From positions 62,001 through 126,000 of the forward strand of contig CAJNYU010004461.1 of NCBI GenBank assembly GCA_905331475.1: DNA of 64,000 nt, read 5' to 3'. The translations under genes were made by a program, and so were the position numbers. This DNA comes from Rotaria socialis (taxonomy: Eukaryota; Rotifera; Eurotatoria; Philodinida; Philodinidae). Shown one piece after another: positions 11,301 through 23,694 of the stretch. The notes beneath the pieces were generated by a model. It had not been told where the DNA came from and made no database searches. It saw nothing but the letters and a program-made list of their open reading frames with translations. Position 1 is the first letter of the stretch. Each line of letters begins with the position of its first letter.

Positions 11301-14020
11301 ATAACTTTCGTCATGTGTGTCATAAGTGGCATTATAAACTAGCGAAAAGTTTCATTGTTTGTCTTGATTCAAATGATTATATACAAATACGTAATGTATT
11401 ACAAGTCTTGACTGTTCTTTTGCCTATATATCCAAAAATGACAACATTTTATGCTGCACTTGAACGCCGCATTAAAGCTATATGTGTAGCGGAGAAAGAT
11501 CGTCGTCATGATTTGTTTGCATTAGCTAAATGTTATAGCGGCCGTTTAGCACAGAAACATCGTGATATGATTGAAGAAAATCAATTTCATACTGTTCCAG
11601 AACGTTCAACACCATCATCGACGAGTAATAATAATAATAATAATCCTGGTACGAAAACGAATCCTCTTGTTACACCGACCATAGGTGAAACAAATAATGT
11701 TAATCATCATCCTATTTTATCAGATTCACAACCCTCAACCACTCGCTCAGCACAAAAAGATTCAGCAAATGGTAGTACAACAGGTAAAACAAATATCATA
11801 ATTCGTTTAAATATATATTATTAAACTTTCTGTTTCGGTTTTTAGCACGGCCAACGAGCGATAAAACTGTGAACGGTTCAACGACAAACAATGGATCGAC
11901 AACAGCAACCAAATCAGTTTCACCTGCACCTTCATCTCAAACAACAACAGCGACTACGACAACATCACGATCAGCAACAATAAATAATACTGGTATGATG
12001 CAAAATTGTCATCGGTGTCCATCCAAGTTGGCTCTCATTCTCTATATCTACGTGTAGAACGATCAACAAGCAAACTCAAAACAGAGCCTTCGATTTCCAG
12101 CAGCAACAATAGTAGTACGACTGCGACGACGACGACGACGACGACGATAAAATCGAATCGAATCCCACATGGTCCATCACTTCCTTCATCGACGCTATCG
12201 TCTAAACCTTCGGTGACATCGACGACGCCGAGTAAAATTGAATCGAATGAATCATCGACATCAGCGGGCGGACGAACTATTAAATTGACGAGTACTACAA
12301 ATGATCGCCATGAGCCACCACAAGCATCAGCAGTCTCAACAACACGTGAAAGTTCGCCGCCAAGTAGAAAAGAACCATCGACTAGCATCGATAGGTAAGA
12401 AACTAGAAAAAGAAAACAAAATGATAAGAAAAAACGAACGAAACTTTCTATTTAAAGACGACCTACTTCATCAACGACTGAACAGCTACTATCGTCGACT
12501 AAAATATCCGTGCCACCTGTCTCACGTACTACTTCGTCACGTACTTTTACATCATCGACTCGTAATACTACTTCAGCCACCATCAGCAATGATGATTTGG
12601 TTCGAAAGTAAATCTAATCTTATTATTTTCTTCTATAAATATATACATGTTTTTGTTTTTGTTTTAATAGACCAGATCCAGTGGTGTCGAATGGAATGAC
12701 TAGTTCTACGTCATCGAAAACTTTACGAACTGATTCGCCTCATGAACATGGTCTTTTACTTTTTACTTTTAGTTTTTGATTAGAATTATTTTGTTTTCCT
12801 TCATTTTAGCACCAGCAGAAAAGCGAACTCGTGGTAGTTCCTCAAAGGTAAAATTATCATAAGAAAAAATAGAATCAATTATTGATATTAAAAAATCAAG
12901 ACGAATTAATGTCGATTCCTATATTCTTGTTTAATAGTGAACATTAAATTATCTTCAACTAGATCGATAAAGTGATTTATTAATCAAGCAAACTATTCAG
13001 TAGAGATTCCTATTGGGGGCTTAACTATAAATGAGTTGAAGCAACTATAAAGTATACGATAGATTAAGGAAAAGCGTTTTGCGGAATACTTTCAAATAGT
13101 CAATTTGGTTAGGTGAATTTATATCTCTTTCGAAGCACTTCATAGCCATAAGTAACAGATGCGTAGAGTATATACTTTGCAATAGAAAAAATTTATGCCA
13201 TCAACATTTATCTATTGCTTATGTTAAAATTAACAATGCATATATTACGATGGAGTCGTATTTGTTTTTTAGTTGAATTACACTTTCATGCATCATAGTT
13301 TTCTATATAATAAGAATTGAATAAGTCCTCGCAATAAAACATTCGTTACTATTGGTTGAAAATAAAATATCAATGAATTTTGAGATTTTGACTTTTAGAA
13401 TCGTTTCTTAGTAACTTACATTTTTTGTAGGTCGATCGTACGACTGCATCGCACGTAGAGGAGCCACGTAATGGAAATTCACGTCCACATCGGGAACATA
13501 AACATGTACATTAAAAATCTTTAGGTTTTTTCTCTTCAAAATTGCATATGAATTCATGTTCAGGAATCAAGCAAACGTCCACGCTCGGCAACACCTGACA
13601 AACGATCTTCAAATGGTAGTACTGCTAGTGTTTCATCTCGACGATTAAATCAAACGGCTGAATCTTTATCAACAACACCTGTACATCAAGACAATGAACA
13701 TAGCAGTGGATCAGGAATTATAGATGTATCTCCGCCGAGTTTATCATCGAAAAGAATTAAAACAAGTGAGGCAGCTTCAAATGGGCGAGCAGCACGAAAA
13801 GTAAGTTAAGAAAAAATTAATCATGCCTGGATTGATTTTTTTTTATATTCATCTAGGAAGCACGTGAAGAACGGCATGGTAGCTCGTCATCTTCACATAG
13901 AGTATCATCGTCATCATCTCGAAGTGAACGTCGCGATAAATAGTAAGTAATATTATTTTAAGTTTTTAATTGTTTTTAATCTCCTTTTAATTTAGTCATT
14001 CAAGCAAAGAAACCAAGTGA
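5367..14020 (+). CDS. THOC2: THO complex subunit 2, complete, 29 exons
   Basis: Hand-traced exons: 5367-5458, 5518-5576, 5629-5720, 5774-5834, 5902-5984, 6746-6867, 6930-7227, 7286-7375, 7428-7553, 7861-8033, 8096-8548, 8767-8851, 8911-9513, 9569-9733, 9785-9841, 10144-10238, 10295-10421, 10478-10619, 10699-10988, 11198-11783, 11846-11992, 12058-12394, 12458-12607, 12671-12750, 12810-12847, 13431-13505, 13564-13800, 13857-13942, 13996-14020. They sum to 4974 bp (1657 residues; human about 1590). Family blocks appear in order: [95 protein letters not shown] Ser/Thr/Arg-rich basic tail follows, as in animal THOC2. Role: scaffold of the nuclear THO/TREX complex coupling transcription to mRNA export. 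Exon 1 is the least certain part. Confidence 0.95.
5985..6745 (+). other. Long THOC2 intron (761 bp)
   Basis: Most introns in this gene are 50-65 bp; this one is more than ten times longer. It carries no exon matching the THOC2 family, since the protein alignment is continuous across it, and no long open frame. An old element insertion is a possible reason, but I see no clear terminal repeats. Other long introns are 7554-7860, 9842-10143 and 12848-13430. Confidence 0.5.
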
Positions 14021-16700
14021 AAATATTTTTCGTCCTTTTTTCTATGTCGATCTATTTTTTTTCTGTTTCTTTTGTCAATCCATCTTTTGTTTGTCGTGTT
14101 TAAAAACTCTAAAAGCAAAAAATAAATTTATGTGTATTTGTCTGTGTGATGATCAATGGAAATGAATATCTGACAAAAAAAAAGTCACGACTTTGGTTTT
14201 TTTTAATTTTCTTCATAATCCTCTCATTTCTGAGACTGAAAGAGTTGTACTGGATAATTTGATCGAGGAGTAGTATTCATCATGATTGGTAATAATGAAT
14301 TATTTATGATATAATATTTGCTTTCTCTATTAAAGAAAGAAGAAAATATAAACGAATAGAAAAATCATAGCAAATATATCCTTTTATTTTCTTTGATTGT
14401 TTCACAAACTGAAAATAATTAGACTAAACTGATAAATAAAGTAGTCAATTGAAAGACAGAAGAAAAATTTTCGCATCTTGAAAAATCTGGGCCTAAAACT
14501 GATGCTTTTTAACGATTGTTCTAAAAATCACTGGCCGTGTTGGTTCTCCTTTAGAGAGTTATCGCTCTTCTTGATCATCTTCTTGCTAAAATTGAGAATA
14601 ATTGCGAACAATTTTTGAATCAACGAAAAATAAATTGAGGAATCAATAGTATCACATTAAACTGACACAAACTACACACCAGTTATCGCATCATTTAGCT
14701 GACGAATAGCAAATTCTGAACTAAATCGATTGCTCTCATCAGTCTTGTGTTGAAGCATCCGCTTACCTAGAGATGCAGTGCATGCTACGGTAGTCGTTAC
14801 TTGAGACGTTCACAAATAGACGAATCAAGAATAACTGGCAAGTTTTCTTTCTCAGGTCTAACTCGTACGACGGAATACTGCATCCACGTTCCAGTGATTT
14901 CCTGTATTTTCCTGCAGGATACGGTGGTATTCCCCGCATTTTCCTACTGGTTCTCGCAGTATCCGTTCTCCGGAATCATCAACCTGGGATTACTCAAATT
15001 TAGCTTATCTAATTTCTCTCACCATAACACGAATTAACAAAAAGACATAAACACGTACTAAAACAAGGGTAAAGAATACAGATGTTGTTTACACGTTCGT
15101 TTGAAGAAAAATACATATTATATATATAATAAATAGAATAGACGCCTTCACTTTATCAATGAATAGCTAGAACTGTATCATCGACTTCCAGAAGTATGCT
15201 AATTTCCGATTTCATATATAGAAATTATTTTTAAATTATATTCTTTTGCACTCGAAACTTCTGATTGTGGCCAGCACAAGTTCTGTTGGAATTCTATTAT
15301 ACTTGAAGCGTTGATTTTAATTCACAATCAACCATTTTGGCAGTATTGACTGAAAAGATCGGGCATAGCATGAGCTAATGATTACTATTGCTGAGAAATT
15401 CAAGAATTCAAAATATCAGTTGCACATACCACATCATCATCACAGATATATTCAAAATTTAAATTGTACACACTATGATATAGCAATCAGTCTGCATAAT
15501 TCATGTCCGACCTCCATAGAAGCTAGTCAAATAGTAACATTCAATTTTGTTAAAATTTATGCATGCCGTGAAAGAAAGAGTTTCAGAAAGTTTAATGAAA
15601 CCCATCTGAAAATTATTATTATTCTCTACAAAATTCGACTTCTCACGGACGTTTTCTTTCAGCATAAGAGATTAATGGAAGCATCATAGATATGATTTCA
15701 GATTACACATTCAATATTGCAAAATTACTCGAGAATTCTTTTGATCTAGGTATGCGGAGCCTTATAGATACATATACAAAACTGGATCTCATGCCATAGA
15801 AAATGAAATGATTATAAAAAGTGAATGGAAGCGAATCCCAAAATTCCTTCTAATCAAAAGTTGCGTATGAAGATGGAGGCTAGCTTTAATTTGAAGTCGA
15901 CCCGACCTCGATAGCTTTCATAGCCATGAAGTTATTCCGATTGTCGTAGAAGCTATAAAACAAATCGTTAATCTAGTTTGATAAGGTGTAAAAAGCTGAA
16001 ATTTTTACTACACGCGTGTCTCACTTGGAACACTGGCTCCTGTAAGTTGCAACCAAAACGAATCGTTCCAAGTGGAAAGTCGATTCTGAGAGTTTGGGAG
16101 CTTGATAGAACAGTACCATTAGGAACAATAGGTTCATTTCAATATAATTAGATAAATATTTAACTCTCTATTATTCTCAGAAGTGAAGCACCTCTAAAAG
16201 CAATTAAATGGAATTTTTGCTGCATTCTTATACTGCCGCTCAGAACTTTGCATTAAACACCTGTTTCTGCGAAACTCCTGGCCTTTCTCGGGAGATTTTG
16301 CAAAAATGCGCTCCTATCGAGTTTTCAGTCACTTTTTAAAGGAGCATAAAGCATGATTAATAACATCGATTGTGTAGTTCCTATGACAGTCAGATATAAT
16401 TTGTGTGGATTGGCTGCTAAGGAATAAGAATAGCGCATAAGTTAATAGAATCATATAAAATTGATCGAACACTATGATGTTTTCGTACAAAAGTCTTCTC
16501 ACATATTTTCTCTCTTGTGACTTGGAACACAATGATTCTGAATCGTAGTGACTCTCTTTTGATGGAATAAAACGTCATAATGCCTTTAGATTATCTACAA
16601 CTTTGTATCCGGTTAGTTTCATGGAGAAAAAGGAGTTGTTGTTAATCAGTGATTTAAAAACATTTTTCGATAGTCAAAATATGTTGTCTGCTCTCTTAGA
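14021..16700. other. Intergenic, 2.7 kb, no gene identified
   Basis: Holds the THOC2 3' end (AATAAA near 14120) and then AT-rich sequence without a convincing gene. Around 14870-14990 a GC-richer patch carries imperfect inverted blocks (GGAATACTGCATCC and GGATACGGTGGTATTCC), and 16021-16075 holds a small hairpin of CACTTGGAAC with GTTCCAAGTG. Both may be remnants of mobile elements. Open frames near 14801 and 15378 do not look like proteins. Confidence 0.4.
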
Positions 16701-17141
16701 AAAAAAGGTGCCATACTGAACCATCTGGACTAAAAAATGGTTCTGGCGAAGATACTGAATCTTTTAAGGTTCTATTCGTTTATTAATAAACCCTCAAGGG
16801 TTCTAGCTAATTTCCAGAACCATCTCAGGTCCTCAATAGTTCCGGACGTTTGAAAGGGTTCTGCCTTGTGCCATTTGTTTTACGCTGAACCATTTTTCCA
16901 AAGATGGTTCTGGTTTAAACATACCCACACCCACACACCCTCAAGGTTAAGGCTAGAAATAAGGGATTAAATATGGAATTAACGGTTGGATAAAGCATTA
17001 GTCCGGAGTACGAGACTAATTGAGTGTGGTGGAGTACATTTTACTCCTCTAGAACCATTTTTGGAAGAAATACGAAAAGGTTCCAGCTAGAACCAGATTT
17101 TGCTAGAACCTTAAATGGTTCTGAATGGCACTTTTTTTTTT
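16701..17141. mobile_element. MITE-like element with AGAACC/GGTTCT repeats
   Basis: The left end (16701-16724, AAAAAAGGTGCCATACTGAACCAT) matches the reverse complement of the right end (about 17115-17138) with few mismatches, giving terminal inverted repeats of about 23 bp around a 440-bp non-coding body. Inside, the hexamer AGAACC or its complement GGTTCT recurs about a dozen times in both orientations, which could be transposase-binding sites. No coding capacity. The target duplication is unclear (possibly TTA). It sits directly upstream of a receptor pseudogene whose N-terminus appears to be missing. Confidence 0.7.
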
Positions 17142-17152
17142 TACAGAGAATG

Positions 17153-18768
17153 GTCCTCAATTTTTACATACTTTCGTCGTATTCAAAATAAAATGTCGAA
17201 TTTCACGGTTTTTGAGATTGATGGTGGCACGTCGCCAACTGTAGCATTCGTTGAATTTTACGAGCATCGAGATCATTTCGATTATTATCTCTTATTTCTA
17301 CGGAAGTATAAAGATTTGCCTGCGATGGAGATTTACATCAGAATTCAACCATCCCGTCGATGTCGCTCAATCCATGAATTGTTCAATGAGACTATCGTTG
17401 CTCAGCCACCGTTACGTTGTGTTAAGAACTATCAAAGACCATGTCTTCAGTCGCATAAAGGAGAAGTGTTGATATGTTTTAATAATGAAAAACTCATGTG
17501 TTTATGTGACCGAATGAATCATGCTGATTGTTTCAATTTTCAGACAACTCCTTCAGGTTGTCCATGGAATACATGCAGTGGTCGAAGCATATATGTTCAA
17601 GATCACGAAAGTTGTCCAACAATTTCAGTATGTATTTGGGAAGCACGCAGCTATGGATCACATTGTCAATTTAAGCGTGCTGGTTATTCTTCGTCACTCG
17701 ATGCCATCATTGGATCGCATATCCTATCGACTACAACAAATATTCTTCATCAGACGGTAGTCATTCAAATTAGTGTTGTTATCCTCAGCATTTTAATCAC
17801 GCTTGAAACAGTTTTCAACTTATTCGCTATTGGTACATTTAGTCGACCAGAAACACAAGACTCAGGATGTGGTATTTACTTCTTTGTCTCATCATGTATT
17901 GGTCTAGTCACTACGATAGTACTCATGTGCAATATTTTTATTGTTTTAAATATTGATATGGGCAATATTAGTTGTTTAGTTGTTGAATTTCTACTCAAGT
18001 GGTGGCCAACAACTTGGTGAATGGTTAAACACATGTGTAGCTATCGAATATGCATGGGTTGTTATGTATCTGACTAGATATTCACGTTTACTAAGTAAAC
18101 CAGTTGCTAAATGGGTTACAGGATGTGTGATCATATTATTGGTTCTCGTATGTTCTCCTGAATTGATTTATCATCGTATGGTCATCAATACTAACGATGA
18201 ACGAGCCTGATGTGTACTTACATTGAATGGTGATAGGCCCGCTCTCTTAAAATTATATTCAATTTCAAATGTTCTCTTGTTCTCACTCCCAATAGTGACC
18301 AACTTATTGAGTAGTATACTCACTATTCGGGGAACTATTCTCAGTTAGAAACAAGCTACGAGGAAAATTTCTACTGCAACTATTGCCAATGAGAATGAAT
18401 CATTTCGATCACGATTTGAAGCTATCAAAAAGAAAATTATTGTACCTATTCTACTCAGCATATTAGCTGTACCTCGTCTTGTGTTTGCTCTTATATTTGT
18501 ATGTACAAAAATTGATCGATGGCTATATATCAGTTTGCTTACCTATTGTACTGGTTTTCTATCATGCAGTGCCATACTCTTTGCATTCATTGTACCATTG
18601 CAACTTTATCGAACTGCATTATTGATGTTTGTCAAACAGATTCAAGTTAGATGTTTCCGAAATTTATTTTCTGCTCGTGAGCACACTACTTTACTGAATT
18701 TATGGTATGCAATCAACAATGACAATTTCTCTTTGAATTGTTCGTCAGAACTGCTGATGTATTATTGA
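17153..18768 (+). pseudogene. Broken EGF-like plus seven-TM receptor-type gene
   Basis: The first frame runs to a stop near 18018. It gives an extracellular region with a cysteine block (CLCDRMNHADCFNF, then GCPWNTC, CPTISVC and CQF spacings) and two membrane helices. The homologous reading then moves to another frame at about 18005, consistent with one extra base: QQLGEWLNTCVAIE continues the receptor pattern. In-frame stops follow at 18208-18210, where a Trp codon would be expected, and at 18346-18348. After these the same frame runs through further membrane helices to 18768. From memory this EGF/7TM layout belongs to a large receptor family in bdelloid rotifers. At least three lesions and a missing N-terminus make it a pseudogene. 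The family assignment is recollection, not a search result. Confidence 0.75.
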
Positions 18769-19244
18769 AAAACAATACGCCGAATAGGTGTACTGCAAAA
18801 CTCAAGATTGTATGTTGTTGCTTTCGTTGTTGTCTTTTGTGAATGTTGTTTTTAATGATCATTTAATTTAATAAATTTGATCGCGTCTAACATAGAATAC
18901 AAAAATCTTCGAGAGAATATCATACTTCGCTACCCCAATATCATCAAGCGTTAAAACATGAAAGAGTTTTTGTTCCAGAAAGAGAATCGACTGAATAACG
19001 AATTTTCTCCGTCTAGATAGTTTTGTAGAACGAATCAAAGAGGAAGAAAAGCAAAAGTTCAACGCATATTATAAAGTTTTTGAAATGTTGTCAGCATACA
19101 AAATCGTAGTTCATTTTCCTATTCATTTTTGGATACTAGAAGAAAAAGTTACATGTTTCAAGATGAATTTTACAGCATGAAGATCACGTCATCAATTGGT
19201 ATAGTAGAAGATAAATCTATTAATTGCTGTATAAAAGAACATAT
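18769..19244. other. Intergenic, no gene seen
   Basis: AT-rich sequence between the receptor pseudogene and a MITE. A minus-strand open frame at 18868-19062 shows no protein-like features. Confidence 0.4.
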
Positions 19245-19563
19245 GTACACTACAGTGGCGTAGCCAGTGCGGGGGGGGGGGNNNNNNNNNNAATGCTACT
19301 AGTTGCTCAATGCCGAAAAATTTTGACGCACAAACATGTTCGAAGATACATGGTGTTATTGTAAAACAATGTCTCTTATTGTGATCTAGTTAATAATGAT
19401 GAGTTTTCCTTCAGTATGCATCGGTTTCGCAATGATAATGCGTATCGGAAAAAATTGTAGTCCAATTGTTTTTTAATTGCCCATTGGTGCCCATTACGCA
19501 AAATAATTTAGCTGGAAAATGGTTCATGACTCGAAAATTTCTGACTACGCCACTGGTACACTG
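19245..19563. mobile_element. Short hAT-type MITE with 8-bp target duplication, holding an N gap
   Basis: The element (19253-19555) starts CAGTGGCGTAGCCAG and ends with the inverted form TACGCCACTG. It is flanked by GTACACTA (19245-19252) and GTACACTG (19556-19563), an 8-bp target duplication with one mismatch, typical of hAT elements. The body is non-coding and contains AATTTAGCTGG followed by a short A-rich stretch, similar to the two 0.5-kb copies at 45.7 and 47.7 kb, so it is probably a shorter family member. Ten N bases follow a G run, so its length is not certain. Confidence 0.8.
19282..19291. other. Assembly gap of ten N
   Basis: Ten N bases follow a run of about eleven G at 19271-19281. 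The homopolymer probably stopped the sequencing or the gap-filling. Confidence 0.95.
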
Positions 19564-20772
19564 GAAAGCAATTCTATAAACTTGTGTTGCTCTTTCTATC
19601 TGACTGTCTTATAAGATAAAAATATTGTTTTTGAAATAATTTCTTTTTACTAATTGCCCACGATCTGGCATATTTCGAGTAAATTGCGCTTGTAATAGAG
19701 CCGCTTCTATAAAGAATTAGCGACTTAAAAACAGATGTCTTCCAATGTGTGCTTTGGTTGAATTCGACCCATTCAGTTCAATATAACTGAGAAATAGAAA
19801 TTTCTCTAGCGCTAAAAATACTTAATGTGGTTTATTAGAGATCTTTAGTTTTTCTTCTGGTCCTATTTATTCTTGGAAAATACATCTCTTACGAAATCTA
19901 TTGTAGTTCAAACTTCTTTGTTTATGGCGAAAAAGGAATTGGATCCAATTAAATGTTTGATCATACATGATCTAGACGAGTTTAACAACTAGCGCCTTCT
20001 AAAACAACAAAAAATGTCACTATTACAATTTGACGTTGTGGGAAAAGATGATGTTACAAAAGAACTTTCATCTTTTTATCAGTAAAATAGTTATTATAAT
20101 CGATAGTGATGAGACACAGCATTTGTATATACTGCGAACTAACCATATTTCTTTGTTTATTAATAATACGATAGCCAAATTAAGTCCTAATAAATGATTT
20201 ATCCAATTGTTTGATGATGAAGTGTAATAATTACTAAGAACTACAATAATAAGTCTGAATCATCAGATTTTGACAAATTAAAATAACGTTATTTGAATCA
20301 TCTAATGATATTTATTTTTCTGTAATCAAATAACACTCCTACAGCTAAACTTCAACAAGTGTAAAGTATCTAAAATCAATACTAATAAGAATCGTACGAA
20401 AAAATGTAGTTCATTTTAACGAAGCAATCAAAAATAATCTAGTAAAATTTCTACAGAGAAACTAATAACATTAAACAAATGCTATGTTATGTTTCTTATC
20501 TCGAATATTTTCTTTGCAGTAAGAATTATTCGAAAATCTTTTGCTGTGGCAACAATGTTTTGTTTTATTTTTAATCGAAATCGATGAATGTTACTGTTTG
20601 AGTCAGTTAGATACTAATGATATTTTTATAGATTCAATTTTTAATTGAAATAAAATTGACTAGACGCTGTTTTGCAATTCTGTTTTCCTCCAATAATTAT
20701 GAGAAGAAAAAAAATACGAAGCTTTTTGCTTTTGCCAATATTATTCATATATTCATACCAATCACAATCGCA
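19564..20772. other. Intergenic, no gene seen
   Basis: AT-rich; no open frame of protein-like composition on either strand. The right end should hold the promoter of the gene starting at 20773. Confidence 0.4.
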
Positions 20773-21358
20773 ATGGGTGGTCTTGTTTGCAAGTTTTTAG
20801 AATCATTTTCCGATGTATACACCGAATAGAAGTATCGAACGATGGCAAACACCTATATTTCTCTCCTCTAGACCAACTCAAGTAAAAATTTCTCTCCATT
20901 ATCGTTTTCTCCAAATTTGAACTTTTTAGCCATCCCAAGGTCCAATCTACCATGTCTACAGTCATTACGGATGTAGTAGTAAAGATATTGACCGTTGTGA
21001 AATGTGTAAATATTTATTACAATCAAACACTTATCTACATTCAAATCCGCAATCACTTCTAGCGGCAACAGAAAGTCGTGTCCTACCACAAATTCAACGT
21101 CAACTATCACCAACTCCAATCAAACCAACTCGGCATAGGATCGATGATAAAAATGATCTATATCTCTTACCTAAGCATCCTGGATCACCACGAACACGTC
21201 GAGAAGCTGAAGATGCTGCTATTATTAATATATGTTTAAAAGATAAATCTATTGATCGAATTGTACTTGTCGATGCTGACGAAGAGAACAATCCTGAAGA
21301 TGATGATGATGTTCTCTTTGTTCGTTTATATGATCTTGAACAACGATCGTCTCAATAA
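20773..21358 (+). CDS. Small protein with putative N-myristoylation start, unrecognised
   Basis: Exon 1 (20773-20814) starts MGGLVCK, a good N-myristoylation context (Gly at 2, Cys at 6 for palmitoylation). A 115-bp GT-AG intron (20815-20929) joins in frame to exon 2 (20930-21358); total 156 residues. Exon 2 holds a small cysteine cluster (YGCSSKDIDRCEMCKY), a basic Pro/Arg region and an acidic run near the C-terminus (EENNPEDDDDV) followed by VLFVRLYDLE. The exon frames match exactly, and the composition is protein-like across the join. An alternative internal exon near 20873-20882 breaks the frame and was rejected. Function unknown; membrane-surface attachment is inferred from the first residues only. 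Confidence 0.65.
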
Positions 21359-23140
21359 CATATTTTGACGATTATAATCATCGAAGAAACAGTTTACCAA
21401 TCTAAAATAGTATTTAAAAAATCATGTCACTGAAAGACTCTTGTAAATAATCTGTTTAATTAAACTGCAGCAAGAGTTGAAGCATATGAATTGTTTCGTT
21501 TCTATTTAACAAATCATTGTATCAGTAGCGTTTTCTTGTTATAATTACATATTGTTTCGGAGTTGTTGATGATAGAATTCCATCATCATTTGTTAGAACA
21601 AATCTCATCTTTGGTTATAATTTCAGCTGTGTATATTTCATCATGTAACTTTTTAAAACACCCTGGGCGGCGATTCGACCTATATTTCCTCTATTTTCAA
21701 AAACGTCCTATTTCTCCTATATTTTATCGAAGAAAGTAGAAAATTTCCAAAAACCGCTTAATTTTGCTATTGCCTTTAGACGGAAAAAAACTTTTAATGT
21801 GTATAATCGTGTGTTTTGAACAAATTCTTGTATTATAGTGACATTTGTTTTAAATAGTATTTTTTCTTTCGCCTATTTAGCGGGCTGATTGAGAAATTGT
21901 TTAATACTAAGTACAAAATACAAAATAGTTCAAAAGAAAAAAACATTCACAAAATGATCATGTACTAGTTTCGGATTTTTAGTGAAGTTTTAGTTAGATA
22001 TAAAAGCTGTATATACGTATATATATACCCCTGGAAAAAATAAGCTTCACTCTGTATTTTGAGGATACTATTACCAAAAGAACATATTTTTTTAAAGTAA
22101 AGACATCTTCTAAAAGTTCGTGAAATTTTACACCATCCTGTGTATATGCATTTTCATTTACACCTATTTATTACCAGAAAAAATTGAGTTGTGATAAAGT
22201 ACAAAATAAACTTGTGGAAAATAATAAGCAATGAATGCTGATTATCGGGACAATAAAATTAGGTTGAGATTTTTTGGGAAGTCATGTCCGTAATCTGAAA
22301 CGTCTTCTTTAATTATGAGAAATAGCATTTGTATTTTCAAAGCTTATGATTTACTTTATTGTTATTTATCGATTTGTGAAAAACTTTTATAATGACCCTC
22401 GAATTAGTGAGTTGTTTCGGTAGAAAAAATTACATAAAGCTCTTGGCTACGGTTGAACTGTTTATAACAGCTTCATTAAAACGATTTTCGAGCAGAGCAG
22501 TTAAAAAACAGCAAAACAATTCAACAGAAACTATGTATAAAACATCCTATATTTTTGACAACCTTGATCCTCTAAGGATTCTTATATTTTAAAAAAAGTA
22601 CAATCGGAGGCCAGTACACCATCAATTACTTAATCAACAACTTTCTGTGATTTTTTTATAGGTAGATTCACATGAAACTTAACTATATTCATCTAGTAGA
22701 ATTAATCAATGCTAATGAAGAAAAGAGAGACAACTACACAGAATTTTAGATTTTAGTCAAACAGAAAAAAATCAGAAGAAAGATGGCGTTGTCACCCACT
22801 TGTAAGTCTTCTCTTTTTTTTATGTTAATAGTTCAAGGCAATATTAAGATGTCACCACATCATTTTTTTTTCTCTCTCTCTTTCTCCCTTTTCCATTCAA
22901 ACTATTTGATAAACCTCTATTAATATGTTTATAGGCATTAATTATTAAATATTTTCTAGAAAACTTATTATTCTCAATGCATAAACATATTCGAAGATAT
23001 GAAAATGATTCAATCATTATTTGATCAATGTTTATGAATTGTTTTTTTCTATGAAGAATTTTTCAGCACAAATAAATTTCTAGAAGGCGGAAATAAAGTC
23101 TTGGAACTTAATTGGTGCGAATAATTAACCAATGAAAAAA
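21359..23140. other. Intergenic, no gene seen
   Basis: AT-rich. A short GC-richer patch around 21660-21690 (CCCTGGGCGGCGATTCGACC) may be an element end, but I found no partner. An open frame at 22392-22592 lacks protein-like features. Confidence 0.4.
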
Positions 23141-23149
23141 CAACAGAAT

Positions 23150-23170
23150 ATCATATATATATATAAGCGA
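23150..23170 (+). promoter_or_regulatory. TATA-like core promoter
   Basis: A TATATATATATAAG stretch lies about 85 bp upstream of the ATG of the acidic protein gene and is followed by a pyrimidine-rich stretch where an initiator could lie. Position fits; function is inferred. Confidence 0.4.
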
Positions 23171-23250
23171 GCATCTGCAGTATTTCTTTCTTCCTTTTGA
23201 CGGAGAGCATTCATAGATCTGACAGTGTAGAAAGGACAAAAGAAGAAGCC

Positions 23251-23694
23251 ATGTCAAGTGATGAACAAATTCCTGTTGAGGCCGACGTTGAAAATGTCAA
23301 GGAATTCGATAACACAGAAGCATCGAATGAAGATAGTGTCAATGAAGTGAATGATGACGAACAGGTTCCACAATCGAATGAACAACCAACAACAGAAAAA
23401 GAAGATAATAAATCTGAAACAACAGCAAGCGAACAAGAAGCAACAAATGATGATGGTGATGATGAAATTAAAGTTAATAATACTAATAAACGAGATATTG
23501 ATGAAGTTGACAAAGATGATGAACATAAAAATGGTCAATCCCACGATGATGACGAGGAAGCTATTGTATCAACAACAACAACAAACAAAAAAGTTAAAAT
23601 TATTGATCCATTAGCAAATGAAAATGGTGGAGATTCTGATGAAACTTCATTCTCAAGCGCGAAAGTGCCTAACGAAGAGCTAACTGTTGTTTAA
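23251..23694 (+). CDS. Highly acidic, disordered nuclear-type protein, single exon
   Basis: An intronless frame of 147 residues from the ATG at 23251. The frame stays open further upstream, but only without an earlier ATG. The product is dominated by Glu, Asp, Asn, Thr and Ser, with Asp/Glu runs and a short basic motif near residue 115 (NKKVKI) that could act as a nuclear localisation signal. The composition recalls prothymosin/parathymosin-type histone-binding proteins, but no diagnostic motif ties it to that family. It lies 427 bp upstream of the histone chaperone NASP on the same strand. With low-complexity protein, homology is hard to judge; coding status is supported by frame length in an AT-rich genome and by the promoter-like sequence upstream. 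Confidence 0.65.
   Translation: MSSDEQIPVEADVENVKEFDNTEASNEDSVNEVNDDEQVPQSNEQPTTEKEDNKSETTASEQEATNDDGDDEIKVNNTNKRDIDEVDKDDEHKNGQSHDDDEEAIVSTTTTNKKVKIIDPLANENGGDSDETSFSSAKVPNEELTVV

Noticed and set aside
14801..15689. Two open frames in the THOC2 3' intergenic region
   Set aside because: Composition is not protein-like, there are no recognisable motifs, and the first overlaps a patch of inverted repeats.
18868..19062. Minus-strand open frame next to the receptor pseudogene
   Set aside because: No motif, no splice partner, and length is within chance.
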